8,658 nt of DNA. Source: Spirochaetia bacterium. GTDB lineage: Bacteria; Spirochaetota; Spirochaetia; Treponematales; Breznakiellaceae. The DNA lies in NCBI GenBank assembly GCA_026002265.1, contig BOBG01000086.1, positions 1-8,658 on the forward strand. The letters are read 5' to 3'. The notes under the pieces are model-generated. The model searched no databases and was not told where the DNA came from. It saw nothing but the letters and a program-made list of their open reading frames with translations. The translations under genes and the position numbers were made by a program. Shown here one piece after another: positions 1 to 5,580 of the stretch; the first letter of the stretch is position 1; each line of letters begins with the position of its first letter.

Positions 1-159
1 CTAGATGTCCTTATCCGGGGTATTATAGCGAATAAACTTGACACCCGCAGAATCGCTTTTTGTACAGACGATAAACATATCCGGGATCTACGCCGGAACG
101 GTTCCATAGCTTACAATGTTAAAAGAAGTACAAGGATTTCCGGGACGCACTGGGTTTAA
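1..159 (+). pseudogene. ade: Adenine deaminase fragment, truncated by fusion to the next gene scrap
   Basis: Frame 1 is open from the window edge and contains FCTDDKHIRDLRRNG followed by YNVKRS. This resembles the stretch of adenine deaminase (adenine to hypoxanthine + NH3, amidohydrolase superfamily) around its conserved CTDD motif and the following 'eGhi..iv+' segment. In the intact enzyme a few hundred more residues should follow. Here the similarity stops at about position 125-129 and the frame runs into unrelated residues and a TAA at 157-159. From about 129 the DNA matches a different gene in frame 3, so the break is a gene fusion and not a simple frameshift. The upstream half lies outside the window, so I cannot say whether the rest of ade is intact. 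The family call rests on a short motif recognised by eye; the truncation itself is clear. Confidence 0.68.
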
Positions 160-263
160 ACAGCGATTCGGTGGTCCTGGCTTTCAGTACCGAAGGGGAT
201 ACCGACCCTGACCGATACAAGAGCATCGTCTGGGACGGTGAGTTTGACAGTGTTAAAGATTAA
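123..263 (+). pseudogene. ygeX: C-terminal remnant of diaminopropionate ammonia-lyase
   Basis: Frame 3 is open from 123 (a TAA lies at 120-122) to the TAA at 261-263 and encodes about 46 residues. These include SVVLAFSTEGDTDPDRY and then IVWDGEF. The 'S-V-V-L-x-x-STEGDTDP-x-x-Y-x-x-(I/V)VW-(D/E/N)G' ending is what I recognise as the extreme C-terminus of diaminopropionate ammonia-lyase (PLP enzyme, 2,3-diaminopropionate to pyruvate + 2 NH3; about 400 residues when complete). All of the PLP-binding core is missing, and the sequence upstream belongs to adenine deaminase. No plausible start codon or ribosome site precedes it. It sits exactly where ygeX sits next to ygeY in other bacteria, which supports both the identification and decay in place. 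It cannot be functional. Confidence 0.75.
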
Positions 264-290
264 GCGTTAACGGTTTTATGGGTAACGCTT
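262..290 (+). terminator. Hairpin at the end of the ygeX remnant, possible terminator
   Basis: AAGCGTTA (262-269) and TAACGCTT (283-290) form a perfect 8-bp stem with a 13-nt loop. The stem starts inside the TAA stop codon of the ygeX remnant and is followed by a T-rich but interrupted stretch (TTTGTATT from 289). Position and shape suit a modest rho-independent terminator left over from the original ygeX gene. The T-tract is weak, so partial read-through into ygeY is possible. Confidence 0.45.
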
Positions 291-294
291 TGTA

Positions 295-320
295 TTGAAA
301 CACAGTTTGTGTTTTATAGA
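295..320 (+). promoter_or_regulatory. Candidate promoter/operator upstream of ygeY with a perfect palindrome
   Basis: AAACACA (298-304), a GTT centre, and TGTGTTT (308-314) form a perfect inverted repeat. It is flanked by a -35-like TTGAAA (295-300) and -10-like TATAGA (315-320) or TAGACT (317-322). Spacing is 14 nt for TATAGA, which is short, and 16 nt for TAGACT, so the promoter elements are only tentative. If real, the palindrome would fill the spacer and act as an operator for the whole ygeY-ssnA unit. It could also simply be a small RNA hairpin in the leader. Confidence 0.35.
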
Positions 321-349
321 CTATTTTACATGGTTATAGAGGAATTTAT

Positions 350-1618
350 ATGGTAGACTTTGCGGCGATTAAAAAAGCAGCAGAAGGGTACAAAGATGAC
401 ATGACCCGGTTCTTGCGGGACGTGGTCCGGCTTCCCGGTGAAAGTACCGGTGAAAAAGAAACTGCTGCCCGGATTGTGGCTGAGATGAAAAAAGTTGGTT
501 TTGACGAAGCCGGCATCGACAAAATGGGAAATGTCGTGGGCTACATGGGTACGGGCAAGACCCTCATCGCCTTTGATGGCCACATCGACACCGTGGGCGT
601 GGGCAACCGGGACAACTGGAAATTCGATCCCTTTGAAGGTTACGAAACTGACGAGGAGATCGGCGGGCGAGGCACTTCTGATCAGCTCGGAGGACCGGTC
701 TCTGCGGTGTATGCGGCGAAGATCATGAAGGACCTGGGACTCTTGAACGATAGGTACCGGGTTTTGGTGACCGGCACGGTACAGGAAGAGGATTGCGACG
801 GTCTCTGCTGGGAGTACCTCATCAAAGAAGAGGGGATCAAACCGGAATTCGTGGTGATCACCGAACCCACCAACGGCAACATCTACCGGGGACAGCGGGG
901 ACGCATGGAGATCCGGGTCGAGGTGCAGGGCGTCTCCTGCCATGGTTCTGCACCGGAGCGCGGGGACAATGCTATCTACAAAATGGCTGATATTCTTCAG
1001 GACATTCGTTCCCTCAACGAAAACGGCGCGGAAGAAAGCACAGAAATCAAAGGTCTCGTGAGGATGCTCAGTGAAAAATACAACAAAAAATATAAGGAAG
1101 CCAACTTCCTCGGCCGCGGAACTGCCGCCACAAGCCAAATTTTTTATACGTCGCCGAGCCGGTGCGCGGTTGCAGATAGTTGTACAATCTCCATTGACCG
1201 CCGGATGACCGTTGGTGAAACCTACGAATCATGTATCGCGGAAATCGAAGCGTTGCCGGCCGTAAAAAAGTATGGCGCTACAGTTTCGATGTACAAATAT
1301 GACCGCCCCAGTTATACCGGAGTGCAGTATCCCATCGACTGTTTTTTCCCCACATGGGTCATTCCCGAAGATGCCCCTGCAACAAAAGCGATGGTGAAAG
1401 CCTACGAAGGCATGTACGGTACACCCAAGGTTGACAAGTGGACATTCTCCACCAACGGTGTTGCAATTATGGGCCGGAACAATATCCCTTGCATCGGCTT
1501 CGGTCCCGGCAAGGAAGAGGAAGCCCACGCACCCAATGAAAAAACCTGGAAGGCGGATCTGGTACGCTGCGCTGCGGTCTATGCGGCACTGCCCTCAATT
1601 TATACAGAAAACAAATAA
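350..1618 (+). CDS. ygeY: YgeY-type M20 family metallohydrolase
   Basis: This is a 422-residue zinc-dependent hydrolase of the M20/ArgE/DapE/CPG2 superfamily, of the YgeY branch (E. coli YgeY is roughly 400 residues). Visible motifs in order: GHIDTVG with metal ligand H78 and catalytic-type D80; [10 protein letters not shown] with bridging D111; QEED with the general base/metal pair E146-E147; EPTN with E172; [10 protein letters not shown] with H198 of the dimerisation lid; EEEAHAPNE with the C-terminal metal ligand H393. It is cytosolic, with no signal peptide. The start is ATG 350, preceded by AGAGGAA at 338-344. In anaerobic purine catabolism clusters this protein travels with YgeW and carbamate kinase. 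By family chemistry it should hydrolyse an amide, carbamoyl or ureido bond of a small carboxylated intermediate, possibly a diureidopropionate-type compound. The exact substrate cannot be read from sequence. All key residues are present. Confidence 0.92.
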   Translation: MVDFAAIKKAAEGYKDDMTRFLRDVVRLPGESTGEKETAARIVAEMKKVGFDEAGIDKMGNVVGYMGTGKTLIAFDGHIDTVGVGNRDNWKFDPFEGYETDEEIGGRGTSDQLGGPVSAVYAAKIMKDLGLLNDRYRVLVTGTVQEEDCDGLCWEYLIKEEGIKPEFVVITEPTNGNIYRGQRGRMEIRVEVQGVSCHGSAPERGDNAIYKMADILQDIRSLNENGAEESTEIKGLVRMLSEKYNKKYKEANFLGRGTAATSQIFYTSPSRCAVADSCTISIDRRMTVGETYESCIAEIEALPAVKKYGATVSMYKYDRPSYTGVQYPIDCFFPTWVIPEDAPATKAMVKAYEGMYGTPKVDKWTFSTNGVAIMGRNNIPCIGFGPGKEEEAHAPNEKTWKADLVRCAAVYAALPSIYTENK

Positions 1619-1622
1619 GGAG
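1616..1622 (+). promoter_or_regulatory. Ribosome binding site of ygeW overlapping the ygeY stop codon
   Basis: TAAGGAG combines the ygeY stop TAA (1616-1618) with a near-consensus Shine-Dalgarno, six bases before ATG 1629. This fixes the ygeW start and implies translational coupling of ygeY and ygeW. The same frame is open upstream to 1431, but that part overlaps ygeY coding sequence. Confidence 0.8.
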
Positions 1623-1628
1623 TTTTTT

Positions 1629-2822
1629 ATGGCTTACATCAAGCAGTACAACAGCCGGCTCGATGCCCTCAACTTTAAGAATATGTACGGGAACGATTTT
1701 TTCCTGACATGGGAGAAAACCTTTGATGAAATTATGGCGACCTTTACGGTGGCTGATGCCCTCCGGTGGCTCCGGGAAAATAATATTTCCACCCGGATCT
1801 TCGACAGCGGCTTGGGAATCTCCTTGTTCCGGGACAATTCAACCCGGACCCGGTTCAGTTTCGGATCGGCCTGTAACCTCCTCGGTCTTGAGGTGCAGGA
1901 TTTGGACGAAGGAAAATCCCAGATCGCCCACGGTGAAACGGTGCGCGAAACAGCCAATATGGTTTCATTTATGGCTGATGTCATCGGCATCCGGGACGAT
2001 ATGTATATCGGAAAAGGGAATACCTACATGCGGGAGGTTGCAACATCCGTCAGAGAAGGCTTTAACGATGGCAATCTGGAACAATGCCCCACGCTTGTGA
2101 ATCTCCAGTGTGACATTGATCACCCGACTCAAACCATGGCTGACATGAATCATATTATTCACCACTTTGGGGGTATTGATAAACTCAAGGGGAAAAAAGT
2201 TGCCATGACATGGGCCTATTCGCCCTCTTATGGAAAACCCCTCTCGGTACCGCAGGGTGTCATCGGCCTTATGACTCGCTTCGGCATGGAAGTCTCCCTC
2301 GCGCATCCGGCCGGTTACGAAGTGATGGGTGATGTTGAAGCTGTTGCCCGGAAGAATGCCCTTTTGTCCGGTGGTAAATTCACCAAGACTAATTCTATGG
2401 AAGAAGCTTTCAAGGATGCTGATATTGTGTACCCCAAGAGTTGGGCGCCCTTTGCGGCTATGGAGAAACGGACGAATCTCTACGGCAATGGCGATACTGA
2501 CGGCATCAAAGCTCTGGAAAAAGAACTGCTCGCACAGAATGCCCAGTACAAGGACTGGGAATGTACCGAAAAATTGATGCAGAGTACCCATGACGGCAAG
2601 GCGCTCTACCTGCATTGTCTTCCGGCGGATATTTCCGGAGTCAGTTGCAAGGAAGGAGAAGTTGCGGCTTCGGTGTTTGACCGCTACCGGCTGCCCCTTT
2701 ACAAACAAGCCAGCCACAAGCCCTACATTATCGCAGCCATGATCTTCCTTAGCAAGGTTAAATGTCCGCAGGAAACCCTTCAGGCGTTGATTGACCGGAA
2801 TAATCCCCGGTTTTCCGGCTAG
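1629..2822 (+). CDS. ygeW: YgeW, knotted carbamoyltransferase of the purine catabolism cluster
   Basis: This 397-residue member of the aspartate/ornithine carbamoyltransferase superfamily belongs to the YgeW branch, which has a knotted C-terminal domain. The carbamoyl-phosphate loop is FRDNSTRTRFSF (S71-T-R-T-R75). HPTQ at 165-168 is the family HPxQ motif, and LHCLPAD (H329-C-L-P332) is the ornithine-transcarbamylase-like HCLP motif. The length (about 60-80 residues longer than classical OTC/ATC), the N-terminal segment MAYIKQYNSRLDALNF and the linkage to ygeY and carbamate kinase separate it from housekeeping argF/pyrB. By chemistry it moves a carbamoyl group between phosphate and an amino acceptor. 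Next to carbamate kinase the likely physiological direction is phosphorolysis of a ureido compound to carbamoyl phosphate, catabolic like ArcB. The acceptor is not known from the sequence; 2,3-diaminopropionate/ureidopropionate derivatives fit the pathway. It starts 10 nt after ygeY stops. Confidence 0.93.
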   Translation: MAYIKQYNSRLDALNFKNMYGNDFFLTWEKTFDEIMATFTVADALRWLRENNISTRIFDSGLGISLFRDNSTRTRFSFGSACNLLGLEVQDLDEGKSQIAHGETVRETANMVSFMADVIGIRDDMYIGKGNTYMREVATSVREGFNDGNLEQCPTLVNLQCDIDHPTQTMADMNHIIHHFGGIDKLKGKKVAMTWAYSPSYGKPLSVPQGVIGLMTRFGMEVSLAHPAGYEVMGDVEAVARKNALLSGGKFTKTNSMEEAFKDADIVYPKSWAPFAAMEKRTNLYGNGDTDGIKALEKELLAQNAQYKDWECTEKLMQSTHDGKALYLHCLPADISGVSCKEGEVAASVFDRYRLPLYKQASHKPYIIAAMIFLSKVKCPQETLQALIDRNNPRFSG

Positions 2823-2836
2823 ACCGAGAGGGATAA

Positions 2837-2856
2837 ACCACAACGGACACTGTGGT
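2837..2856 (+). promoter_or_regulatory. Small hairpin just before the carbamate kinase ribosome site
   Basis: ACCACA (2837-2842) and TGTGGT (2851-2856) form a 6-bp stem with an 8-nt loop in the 50-bp gap between ygeW and arcC. It ends 3 nt before the Shine-Dalgarno. There is no T-tract, so it is not an obvious terminator. It may be a processing or stability element, or chance. Confidence 0.3.
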
Positions 2857-2859
2857 AAA

Positions 2860-2866
2860 AAGGAGA
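2860..2866 (+). promoter_or_regulatory. Ribosome binding site that fixes the arcC start
   Basis: AAGGAGA lies 6 nt before ATG 2873. An in-frame GTG at 2852 would add seven residues, but it lies inside the hairpin and upstream of this strong site, so ATG 2873 (MKKRIVIALGGNALG) is the start. This matches the usual N-terminus of carbamate kinases. Confidence 0.82.
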
Positions 2867-2872
2867 CAGGGA

Positions 2873-3805
2873 ATGAAAAAGCGTATCGTTATTGCACTGG
2901 GCGGGAACGCCCTTGGGGATAATTTAAAAGAACAGATGATTGCAGCGATGGGTACTGCAAAGGCCATTGTCGATCTGGTTGAACAGGGACATGAAATTGC
3001 GATTGTCCATGGAAACGGTCCGCAGGTTGGCATGATTGAAACAGCTTTTGAAACTGCGGCAAAAGCTGACAAACACTTTCCGGTGCTGCCCATGAGCGTG
3101 TGTGTGGCATTGAGCCAGGGATACATCGGCTATGATTTACAGAACGTGCTGCGGAAGGAACTGGACGCCCGGCACCTATCGATTCCGGTGGCGACTATCA
3201 TCACCCAGGTGGAGGTCGATCCGCATGACAAGGCTTTTGAAAATCCCTCCAAGCCCATCGGCGGTTTTATGACTCCAGATGAAGCTGAGGTTTTGAAATC
3301 TAAAGGCATTCCGGTGATGGAAGATGCGGGCCGGGGCTATCGTCAAGTCGTGGCTTCCCCCAAGCCGGTGAATATTGTGGAGGCACCAACCATCAAGGCA
3401 TTACTCGCAGCCGGACATATTCCCATCGCGGCCGGGGGCGGCGGAATCCCCGTGGCCCTCAAGGACGGCCAGTACCGAGGTATGAGCGCAGTTATCGACA
3501 AGGACTTTTCCGCGGCAAAACTAGCCGAAGTGATCGGTGCGGACATGCTGATCATTCTGACAGCGGTGGAAAAAGTAGCGATCAATTTTGGAAAACCCGA
3601 TCAAAAGTGGCTCGATTCTCTGTCCATAGCTGAAGCGGAACGATATGCCGGTGAGAATCAGTTTGCCAAAGGATCCATGCTGCCCAAGGTGCAAGCTGCG
3701 CTTTCCTTTGTCAAGGCACATCCAAAGGGCGAAGCGCTGATCACGATGCTTTCCAAAGCCAAGGAAGGAATCGAAGGTAAGACCGGAACGGTGATTACCC
3801 ATTAA
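2873..3805 (+). CDS. arcC: Carbamate kinase
   Basis: This 310-residue enzyme, the normal family length, catalyses carbamoyl phosphate + ADP to ATP + carbamate, which breaks down to NH3 and CO2. Motifs of the amino-acid-kinase fold are complete: ALGGNALG (8-15, P-loop-like Gly-rich start), VHGNGPQVG (45-53), QGYIGYDLQ (82-90), SPKPVNIVE (162-170), AAGGGGIPV (186-194), VIDKDFSAAKLA (207-218, with the conserved Asp-Lys-Asp), GADMLIILTAVE (222-233) and KGSMLPKV (266-273). It is cytosolic. In this setting it corresponds to yqeA of the E. coli cluster: it takes carbamoyl phosphate made by YgeW and provides the energy-yielding step of ureido/purine catabolism. No arginine deiminase gene is present in the window, so a role in the arginine deiminase pathway is less likely, although the sequence alone does not separate the two. 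Confidence 0.95.
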   Translation: MKKRIVIALGGNALGDNLKEQMIAAMGTAKAIVDLVEQGHEIAIVHGNGPQVGMIETAFETAAKADKHFPVLPMSVCVALSQGYIGYDLQNVLRKELDARHLSIPVATIITQVEVDPHDKAFENPSKPIGGFMTPDEAEVLKSKGIPVMEDAGRGYRQVVASPKPVNIVEAPTIKALLAAGHIPIAAGGGGIPVALKDGQYRGMSAVIDKDFSAAKLAEVIGADMLIILTAVEKVAINFGKPDQKWLDSLSIAEAERYAGENQFAKGSMLPKVQAALSFVKAHPKGEALITMLSKAKEGIEGKTGTVITH

Positions 3806-3827
3806 CTCCCTCAGATTAAATAATGAG

Positions 3828-3853
3828 CCGGACGCCTTGTTTGGTAAGTCCGG
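3828..3853 (+). terminator. GC-rich hairpin in the arcC-permease gap, weak terminator or attenuator
   Basis: CCGGAC (3828-3833) and GTCCGG (3848-3853) form a 6-bp, five-sixths G+C stem, extended by a G-U pair, with a 14-nt loop. It is followed by TAACTTTTGGTTT. The 75-bp gap (3806-3880) is the widest within the run from ygeY to ssnA. It also contains an AT-rich TTAAATAAT at 3816-3824 that could be a -10 region, and the permease ribosome site AAGAAGG at 3869-3875. I read the hairpin as a possible partial terminator that lowers downstream expression; the T-run is short. Confidence 0.4.
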
Positions 3854-3880
3854 TAACTTTTGGTTTAAAAGAAGGTTTGT

Positions 3881-5341
3881 ATGTCTAAAAAAAAGCCTGA
3901 ACCGGTGAAAAATAGCAGAGATTTAATTTATCAATTGGATGGCCGGCCGCCCCTAGGTATTGCTTTCCCATTGGGAATGCAGCATGTACTTTCCATGTTT
4001 ATTGGGAACTTGGCGCCGGTGTTGGTTCTTGCCGGAATCGTGGTCAATGGATCGCCGGTTATAACGCCGGAGCAGCGGGTGCTGATGGTGTCGTGTTGTA
4101 TGTTCGCATCAGGCATGACCACGCTGGTACAGCTTTACCCGATAAAGATAGGCGCGTTTCAGATAGGTGCAGGACTTCCCATTGTGATGGGAACTTCTTT
4201 CGCCTTTGTCCCGACCATGCGGACACTGGTGGCAGCGCACGGAATCAATGCGTTATTGGGTGCAATCATCATAGCATCTTTGGTGGAAGTCATCATGGGA
4301 CTCTTTATTAAGCCCCTCAAAAGGTTTTTCCCGCCATTGGTAATCGGTGCAGTGTTGATAACAATTGGGCTGCATCTGCTGCCGGTTGGTGTGCAGTATT
4401 TTGCCGGCGGAGCAGGAGCGGAAGCTGCCGCAGCTGCACGGGCTGCCGGAGGGACCTTTAATGAAGCCCTTGCAGCACAGTACGTATCATGGCAGAATCT
4501 GCTCATAGGCGGAACTGTTTTTGTCATCATCATGTGTTTACAGCGTTTCGGTAAGGGAATGTTTAAAATATCCGCTATTCTCATTGGTATTATCGCCGGG
4601 TATCTCCTGGCTATCTGCCTCGGTCAGGTAAACTTCGCCCAGGTTGCCTCAGCAAAGTTCATCTCTATCCCAATTCCCTTCTCGATCAAACCGACCTTTA
4701 GTCTAGAAGTCATTCTGCCTCTCGCTTTTATCTATGTTGTTTCCGGACTTGAAACTATGGGGAATATCAACGGAATCACCATGGCAGCTTTTGACCGGGA
4801 AGCGACCATAAAAGAAACCTCCGGCGCAGTGATTGCCGATGCGGCCGGGTCAATGTTTGCCGCACTATTCAACACACTGCCGAACACCGCGTTTGGGCAA
4901 AACGCCGGTATCGTTGCCATGACCAAAGTTGTAAATAAATTTTGTATAATGCTCGGCGCCTTGGTACTTATCCTTGCAGGCTTTATTCCCAAGATCGGTG
5001 CGATCTTTTCAGTGATGCCTTCCAGCGTTCTCGGCGGCGCGGTCATCACAGTGTTTGCCATGATCATGCTCAATGGCATTAAGATGCTCGCTAAGGCTGG
5101 ATTTTCTGACCGGAATCTACTTATCCTTGCGATTACTTTCGGCGTAGGCTTTGCGATTGGAGACAATAAACTGTTGGTAAGTAACCTGCCTGCGGCATTG
5201 CAGTGGATATTTAGAGATACCACCGTGGCAGTGTGTATTATTTCAGTGCTAGGAAATATTATTTTCCCGGCTACAGATGCGGATAAAACCCTTGCCCAAA
5301 AGGTACAAAAGGAAGCAGCCGCTGAGGATCTGAAAGAGTAG
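3881..5341 (+). CDS. ygfU: NAT/NCS2 family xanthine/uric acid permease
   Basis: This 486-residue inner-membrane protein has about 12-14 hydrophobic segments (first about 28-52, last about 447-463) with cytoplasmic, charged ends. It belongs to the nucleobase-ascorbate transporter (UraA/XanQ/YgfU/PbuX) family. Diagnostic positions: GMQHVLSMFIGNLAP (32-46) with the conserved TM1 His35; SGLETMGNI (288-296) with the substrate-binding acidic residue E291; and FGQNAGIVAMTKV (338-350), the NAT signature QNxGxxxxT with Q340-N341. The Q-N form of the signature is typical of purine (xanthine/urate) transporters, whereas uracil permeases usually have E-N. An unusual alanine-rich stretch (residues 174-199) lies in an extramembrane loop. 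Its place between carbamate kinase and ygfK argues for a catabolic substrate such as urate or xanthine. Specificity within the family is inference, so the ygfU symbol is by analogy. ATG 3881 follows AAGAAGG. Confidence 0.88.
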   Translation: MSKKKPEPVKNSRDLIYQLDGRPPLGIAFPLGMQHVLSMFIGNLAPVLVLAGIVVNGSPVITPEQRVLMVSCCMFASGMTTLVQLYPIKIGAFQIGAGLPIVMGTSFAFVPTMRTLVAAHGINALLGAIIIASLVEVIMGLFIKPLKRFFPPLVIGAVLITIGLHLLPVGVQYFAGGAGAEAAAAARAAGGTFNEALAAQYVSWQNLLIGGTVFVIIMCLQRFGKGMFKISAILIGIIAGYLLAICLGQVNFAQVASAKFISIPIPFSIKPTFSLEVILPLAFIYVVSGLETMGNINGITMAAFDREATIKETSGAVIADAAGSMFAALFNTLPNTAFGQNAGIVAMTKVVNKFCIMLGALVLILAGFIPKIGAIFSVMPSSVLGGAVITVFAMIMLNGIKMLAKAGFSDRNLLILAITFGVGFAIGDNKLLVSNLPAALQWIFRDTTVAVCIISVLGNIIFPATDADKTLAQKVQKEAAAEDLKE

Positions 5342-5542
5342 ATGAAGAACGCGGGACATGTTCTGGAGAATGGCGGACATGTCCTGAAAAGTGTGGATCA
5401 TGTTCTGGAGAGTGGCGGACATGTTCTGAAAGATATGGATCATGTCCTGAAAAATGTGGATCATGTTCTGGAGAATGGCGGACATGTCCTGAAAGATATG
5501 GATCATATCCTGGAGAAGGCTGGTTATGATCAAGATATGTAG
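5342..5542 (+). CDS. Small heptad-repeat protein, unknown function
   Basis: A 66-codon ORF starts directly on the base after the permease TAG and ends 38 bp before ygfK. After MKNAG it consists of eight consecutive seven-residue units of consensus H-V-L-(E/K)-x-x-(G/D) (residues 6-61), then YDQDM. Units alternate between a HVLENGG type and a HVLKDMD or HVLKNVD type. Hydrophobic residues at unit positions 3 and 6 recur with 3/4 spacing, as in a coiled coil, but Gly-Gly in every second or third unit would break a helix. There is no signal peptide or membrane segment. A weak AAAGAG (5333-5338) lies close to the ATG, so expression would probably depend on coupling to the permease stop. I do not recognise a function. 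The frame could also be an incidental product of a DNA repeat array, because 21-bp units keep several frames open. Confidence 0.45.
   Translation: MKNAGHVLENGGHVLKSVDHVLESGGHVLKDMDHVLKNVDHVLENGGHVLKDMDHILEKAGYDQDM
5357..5524 (+). repeat. Tandem array of eight 21-bp units
   Basis: Eight contiguous 21-bp units start at 5357, 5378, 5399, 5420, 5441, 5462, 5483 and 5504, each beginning CATGTTCTG or CATGTCCTG (CATATCCTG in the last). Units 1 and 6 are identical. Units 4 and 7 differ at one base, and units 3-4 resemble units 6-7, giving a higher-order period of about 63 bp. Each junction is centred on CATG within a near-palindrome, and GGACATGTCC is perfect at 5375-5384 and 5480-5489. GATC occurs at 5396, 5438, 5459 and 5501. 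Units abut with no spacers, so this is not a CRISPR array. Confidence 0.93.
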
Positions 5543-5580
5543 TTATGTTAGTTATAGAATTTTAAGAAAGGAAATTTTTT

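Noticed and set aside
1..263. Single gene with a sequencing frameshift
   Set aside because: The two frames resemble different protein families, and a frameshift in one gene would not give that. A fusion/deletion explains it better.
326..1138. Long antisense open frame opposite ygeY
   Set aside because: It is the complement of the conserved M20 metal-binding region, with no own ribosome site or family features.
1431..1628. N-terminal extension of the ygeW frame up to 1431
   Set aside because: It overlaps ygeY coding sequence in another frame. The consensus ribosome site TAAGGAG and ATG 1629 give the normal YgeW N-terminus.
1965..2843. Long antisense open frame opposite ygeW
   Set aside because: It is complementary to a gene with complete family motifs. 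The antisense protein has no recognisable motif, which is what codon bias in a moderate-GC gene produces by chance.
2852..2872. GTG start seven codons upstream for carbamate kinase
   Set aside because: The GTG lies within a hairpin and before the strong AAGGAGA site. ATG 2873 gives the standard family N-terminus and length.
5357..5524. CRISPR array
   Set aside because: The 21-bp units abut directly, with no unique spacers, and no cas genes are nearby. It is a plain tandem repeat.
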